Assembly (NCBI RefSeq): GCF_000152905.1
Contig: NZ_CH672416.1
Location: forward strand, 31,398 to 95,397
DNA from: Nitrobacter sp. Nb-311A
GTDB taxonomy: Bacteria; Pseudomonadota; Alphaproteobacteria; Rhizobiales; Xanthobacteraceae
Length of the DNA stretch: 64,000 nucleotides
Direction: 5' to 3'
The stretch's first letter is position 1. Each line of letters opens with the position of its first letter. Positions 61,228 to 64,000 of this stretch are shown one piece after another. The notes below the pieces were generated by a model that saw only the letters and a program-made list of their open reading frames with translations, was not told where the DNA came from and searched no databases. The position numbers were made by a program, and so were the translations under genes.

Positions 61228-63945
61228 TCAAGCCGCGAGTTTACGCAGCACATAGTGCAGGATGCCCCCGTTGCGATAGTAGTCGAGCTCATCGAGCGTA
61301 TCAATGCGGCAGAGCAGCACGACACGACGAAGCGAACCGTCGCGGGAAACGATATCCGCCGTCAGTTTCTGACGCGGTTTCAGATTGCCCTGCAAGCCGC
61401 GAATCGTCACCGTCTCTTCGCCCGTGAGCCCGAGGGATCGCCAGGACGCGCCATCCTCGAACGTCAGCGGTAGGACGCCCATGCCGACGAGATTGGAGCG
61501 GTGAATGCGCTCGAAGCTCTCGCAGATCACCGCACGCACGCCAAGCAGGAGCGTCCCCTTGGCTGCCCAGTCACGCGACGAGCCGTTGCCGTATTCGGCT
61601 CCGGCGAACACGACAAGCGGCACATTCTCCTGCCGGTACTTCATCGCGGCGTCGTAGATCGGCATCTGCTCGCCGTCCGGCCAGTGCCTGGTCAAGCCGC
61701 CCTCCGGGACGGCGCCATCGGCGCCCTTGAGCATGAAATTCCTGATGCGGATATTGGCGAAGGTGCCCCGCATCATCACCTCATGATTGCCGCGCCGGGT
61801 GCCGTACTGATTGAAATCCGCCGGACGCACCTGATGTTCGCTGAGATATTTTCCGGCAGGCGACGTCAGCTTGATCGCCCCGGCCGGCGAGATATGATCG
61901 GTGGTGATCTTGTCGCCGAACATGGCCAGAATGCGCGCGTCCACGATGTCCGCAATCGGCTCCGGCTCTTTCGTCATGCCCTCGAAGTAAGGCGGGTTCT
62001 GCACATAGGTCGAATTCATGTTCCAGCGGTAGGTCTCGCTCGCAACGGTCTGGATCTTGCGCCAGTTGTCATCGCCCTTGAACACGTTGGCGTACTTCTT
62101 TTTGAAGATTCTCGAGGTCACGTACTTCTTGATGAAGGCGTTGATCTCCTTCGAGGTCGGCCAGATGTCCTTCAGGTACACCGGCTTGCCGTCCTTGTCG
62201 GTGCCCAGCGGCTCGCGGCTTAGATTCCTGGTCACCGAGCCCGCCAATGCATAGGCGACGACCAGCGGCGGGGAGGCGAGGTAATTCGCCTGCACGTCCG
62301 GCGAAACCCGGCCCTCGAAATTACGGTTGCCGGACAGGACCGCGGCGGCGACGATACCGTTGTCGTTGACCGACTTTGAAATCTCCGGCGCCAGCGGCCC
62401 GGAGTTGCCGATGCATGTGGTGCAGCCGAATCCGACCAGATTGAATCCCACCTTGTCGAGATCGAGCTGGAGCCCGGACGCCGCGAGATATTCGGCAACC
62501 ACCTGGCTGCCCGGAGCCAGCGACGTTTTCACCCAGGGCTTCGCGGTCAGCCCCTTCGCTGCCGCCTTGCGCGCCAGCAGCCCGGCGGCCATCAGCACGC
62601 TCGGATTGGATGTGTTGGTGCAAGAGGTGATTGCCGCGATCACCACGTCGCCATGTCCGAGATCAAAGTTGCGGCCCTCGACCGGGAAACGCGCCCCGGC
62701 GTCGGTCTTCCGGTATTCGTCCACAAGCGCACCGGCGAAGCCGTCCGCGACCGCCGACAGCGCCTGCCGGCCCTCCGGTCGTTTCGGTCCCGCCAGCGAT
62801 GGCGTCACCGTTCCAAGATCGAGCGTCAGCTTTTCGGTGAAGACCGGATCGGGCGAAGCGGCGCTGCGGAACAGGCCCTGCGCCTTGGCGTATTTCATCA
62901 CCAGCGCGACACGGGCCGCCGTGCGGCCGGAGGTCTTGAGATAGTCGATGGTCGCCGCATCGACCGGAAAGAAGCCGCAGGTCGCGCCGTATTCCGGCGC
63001 CATGTTGGCGATGGTCGCCTTGTCCGCGACCGAGAGATGATCGAGGCCAGGTCCGTAGAACTCGACAAACTTACCGACGACGCCCTGCTTGCGCAGCATC
63101 TGGGTGACGGTGAGCACGAGGTCGGTGGCGGTGACACCTTCCTTGAGCGCGCCCTTGAGCTTGAATCCGACCACATCGGGCAGAAGCATCGACAGCGGCT
63201 GGCCCAGCATGGCGGCTTCCGCCTCAATACCGCCGACACCCCATCCCAACACGGCAAGACCGTTGACCATCGTTGTGTGGGAATCGGTGCCGAGCAGCGT
63301 ATCCGGATAAGCAACCTCGATGCTCGCGGTCTTTCTGCCGATCGTCAGCTTTTCCTTCCTCGTCCACACCGTCTGCGCCAGATATTCCAGATTGACCTGA
63401 TGACAGATGCCGGTGCCGGGCGGCACCACCGAGAAATTCGAGAATGCCTTCTGGCCCCATTTCAGGAACTCGTAGCGCTCCCGGTTCTGCCTGTATTCCT
63501 CCACCACGTTCTTGGCGAACGCCTTGTTGTCACCGAAGAAGTTCACGATCACGCTGTGGTCGATGACGAGATCGACCGGCACCAGCGGATTGATCTTCTC
63601 GGGCTTGCCGCCCAGATTTTGCATCGCATTGCGCATCGCCGCGAGATCGACCACCGCGGGGACGCCGGTGAAATCCTGCATCAATACGCGAGCTGGACGG
63701 AAAGCGATTTCGTGCTCGAGTCTGCGCTTCTTCAACCATTTGGCGAATGCGGCGATATTCTCCTTGGTCACCGAGCGGCCATCCTCGTTGCGCAGCAGAT
63801 TCTCCAAAAGAACCTTCATGGAATAGGGCAGCCGGGAGATGCCTTTGAGACCGTTTTTTTCCGCAGCCGGCAGACTGTAATAAGCATAGGTCTTGCCGCC
63901 GACTTTGAAGGTTTTCAGACATCTGTAGCTATCGAGCGAAGCCAT
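61228..63945 (-). CDS. acnA: Aconitate hydratase A
   Basis: TCA-cycle enzyme of 905 residues, citrate to isocitrate. Cluster ligands are in [17 protein letters not shown] and [38 protein letters not shown] and [20 protein letters not shown] (swivel domain, substrate Ser/Arg) are intact. Start [20 protein letters not shown] at 63945 is standard. It is transcribed alone; the promoter lies in the last 55 bases of the window or beyond. Confidence 0.97.
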   Translation of the reverse strand: MASLDSYRCLKTFKVGGKTYAYYSLPAAEKNGLKGISRLPYSMKVLLENLLRNEDGRSVTKENIAAFAKWLKKRRLEHEIAFRPARVLMQDFTGVPAVVDLAAMRNAMQNLGGKPEKINPLVPVDLVIDHSVIVNFFGDNKAFAKNVVEEYRQNRERYEFLKWGQKAFSNFSVVPPGTGICHQVNLEYLAQTVWTRKEKLTIGRKTASIEVAYPDTLLGTDSHTTMVNGLAVLGWGVGGIEAEAAMLGQPLSMLLPDVVGFKLKGALKEGVTATDLVLTVTQMLRKQGVVGKFVEFYGPGLDHLSVADKATIANMAPEYGATCGFFPVDAATIDYLKTSGRTAARVALVMKYAKAQGLFRSAASPDPVFTEKLTLDLGTVTPSLAGPKRPEGRQALSAVADGFAGALVDEYRKTDAGARFPVEGRNFDLGHGDVVIAAITSCTNTSNPSVLMAAGLLARKAAAKGLTAKPWVKTSLAPGSQVVAEYLAASGLQLDLDKVGFNLVGFGCTTCIGNSGPLAPEISKSVNDNGIVAAAVLSGNRNFEGRVSPDVQANYLASPPLVVAYALAGSVTRNLSREPLGTDKDGKPVYLKDIWPTSKEINAFIKKYVTSRIFKKKYANVFKGDDNWRKIQTVASETYRWNMNSTYVQNPPYFEGMTKEPEPIADIVDARILAMFGDKITTDHISPAGAIKLTSPAGKYLSEHQVRPADFNQYGTRRGNHEVMMRGTFANIRIRNFMLKGADGAVPEGGLTRHWPDGEQMPIYDAAMKYRQENVPLVVFAGAEYGNGSSRDWAAKGTLLLGVRAVICESFERIHRSNLVGMGVLPLTFEDGASWRSLGLTGEETVTIRGLQGNLKPRQKLTADIVSRDGSLRRVVLLCRIDTLDELDYYRNGGILHYVLRKLAA

Positions 63946-64000
63946 GTGGAGAATCCCGATTCAAAAAGTCTGGGGTACCGGCCGGTGAACCGTTAAGGTA

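Noticed and set aside
62653-63996. Long plus-strand open frame opposite acnA
   Set aside because: AcnA motifs on the minus strand are unambiguous; the plus frame has no motif.

Overview
The window is high-GC alphaproteobacterial chromosome, most likely from the Bradyrhizobiaceae (Nitrobacter, Bradyrhizobium, Rhodopseudomonas, Afipia group). Evidence for this is the order pckA, chvI-chvG, short hprK, mannose-type EIIA, HPr; the ku-small protein-ligD repair block; an Omp25-like/OprB porin fusion; and many copies of an intergenic repeat typical of this family. No rRNA or tRNA gene and no CRISPR array was recognised.

Layout. 1-5.4 kb: the 5' part of hrpB (minus), an acyltransferase, and polA, whose 3'-5' exonuclease carboxylates are missing and which carries a GC-rich palindromic repeat in frame. 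5.6-10.7 kb: a non-homologous end-joining block (ku, small regulator-like protein, ligD) with arginase overlapping the ligD stop. 10.8-19.4 kb: pckA, a HugZ-like protein, then chvI-chvG-hprK-EIIA-HPr (envelope/acid sensing joined to the nitrogen-type PTS), and lepA. 19.5-27 kb: a basic small protein, mepA, modA / modBC split by a repeat-rich gap, a K+/H+ antiporter and map.

28.1-42.4 kb is a genomic island inserted in the 3' end of radC: 143 bp of radC is repeated exactly at both ends. It contains an IS5 remnant; an IS66-type element (8-bp target duplication) with an IS4-family element nested in its end (9-bp duplication); a roughly 6-kb lower-GC gene for an Avs-like STAND NTPase with an N-terminal nuclease-like domain, broken by apparent frameshifts; a hipBA toxin-antitoxin pair with four phased operators; and two small excisionase-like HTH proteins. 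No integrase is left in the window.

42.6-47.1 kb: an ABC importer of the NMT1/THI5 type with an Inh-like inhibitor gene, divergent from a creatininase-family hydrolase. 47.2-48.5 kb: a complete IS5-family element with a CTAG duplication. 48.7-64 kb: the double-barrel outer-membrane protein, an MFS transporter, a PRC-barrel protein, a glycogen-debranching-type glucosidase, an ABC exporter, a GT4 glycosyltransferase, small hypothetical proteins, DUF2794 and DUF1223 proteins, and aconitase acnA.

The most notable material is the radC island with its decayed or switchable antiviral gene and hipBA, the nested insertion sequences that allow the order of events to be read, the repeat elements (one inside polA), and the loss of proofreading residues in PolA. 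All functional calls rest on reading motifs by eye; no database search was run.
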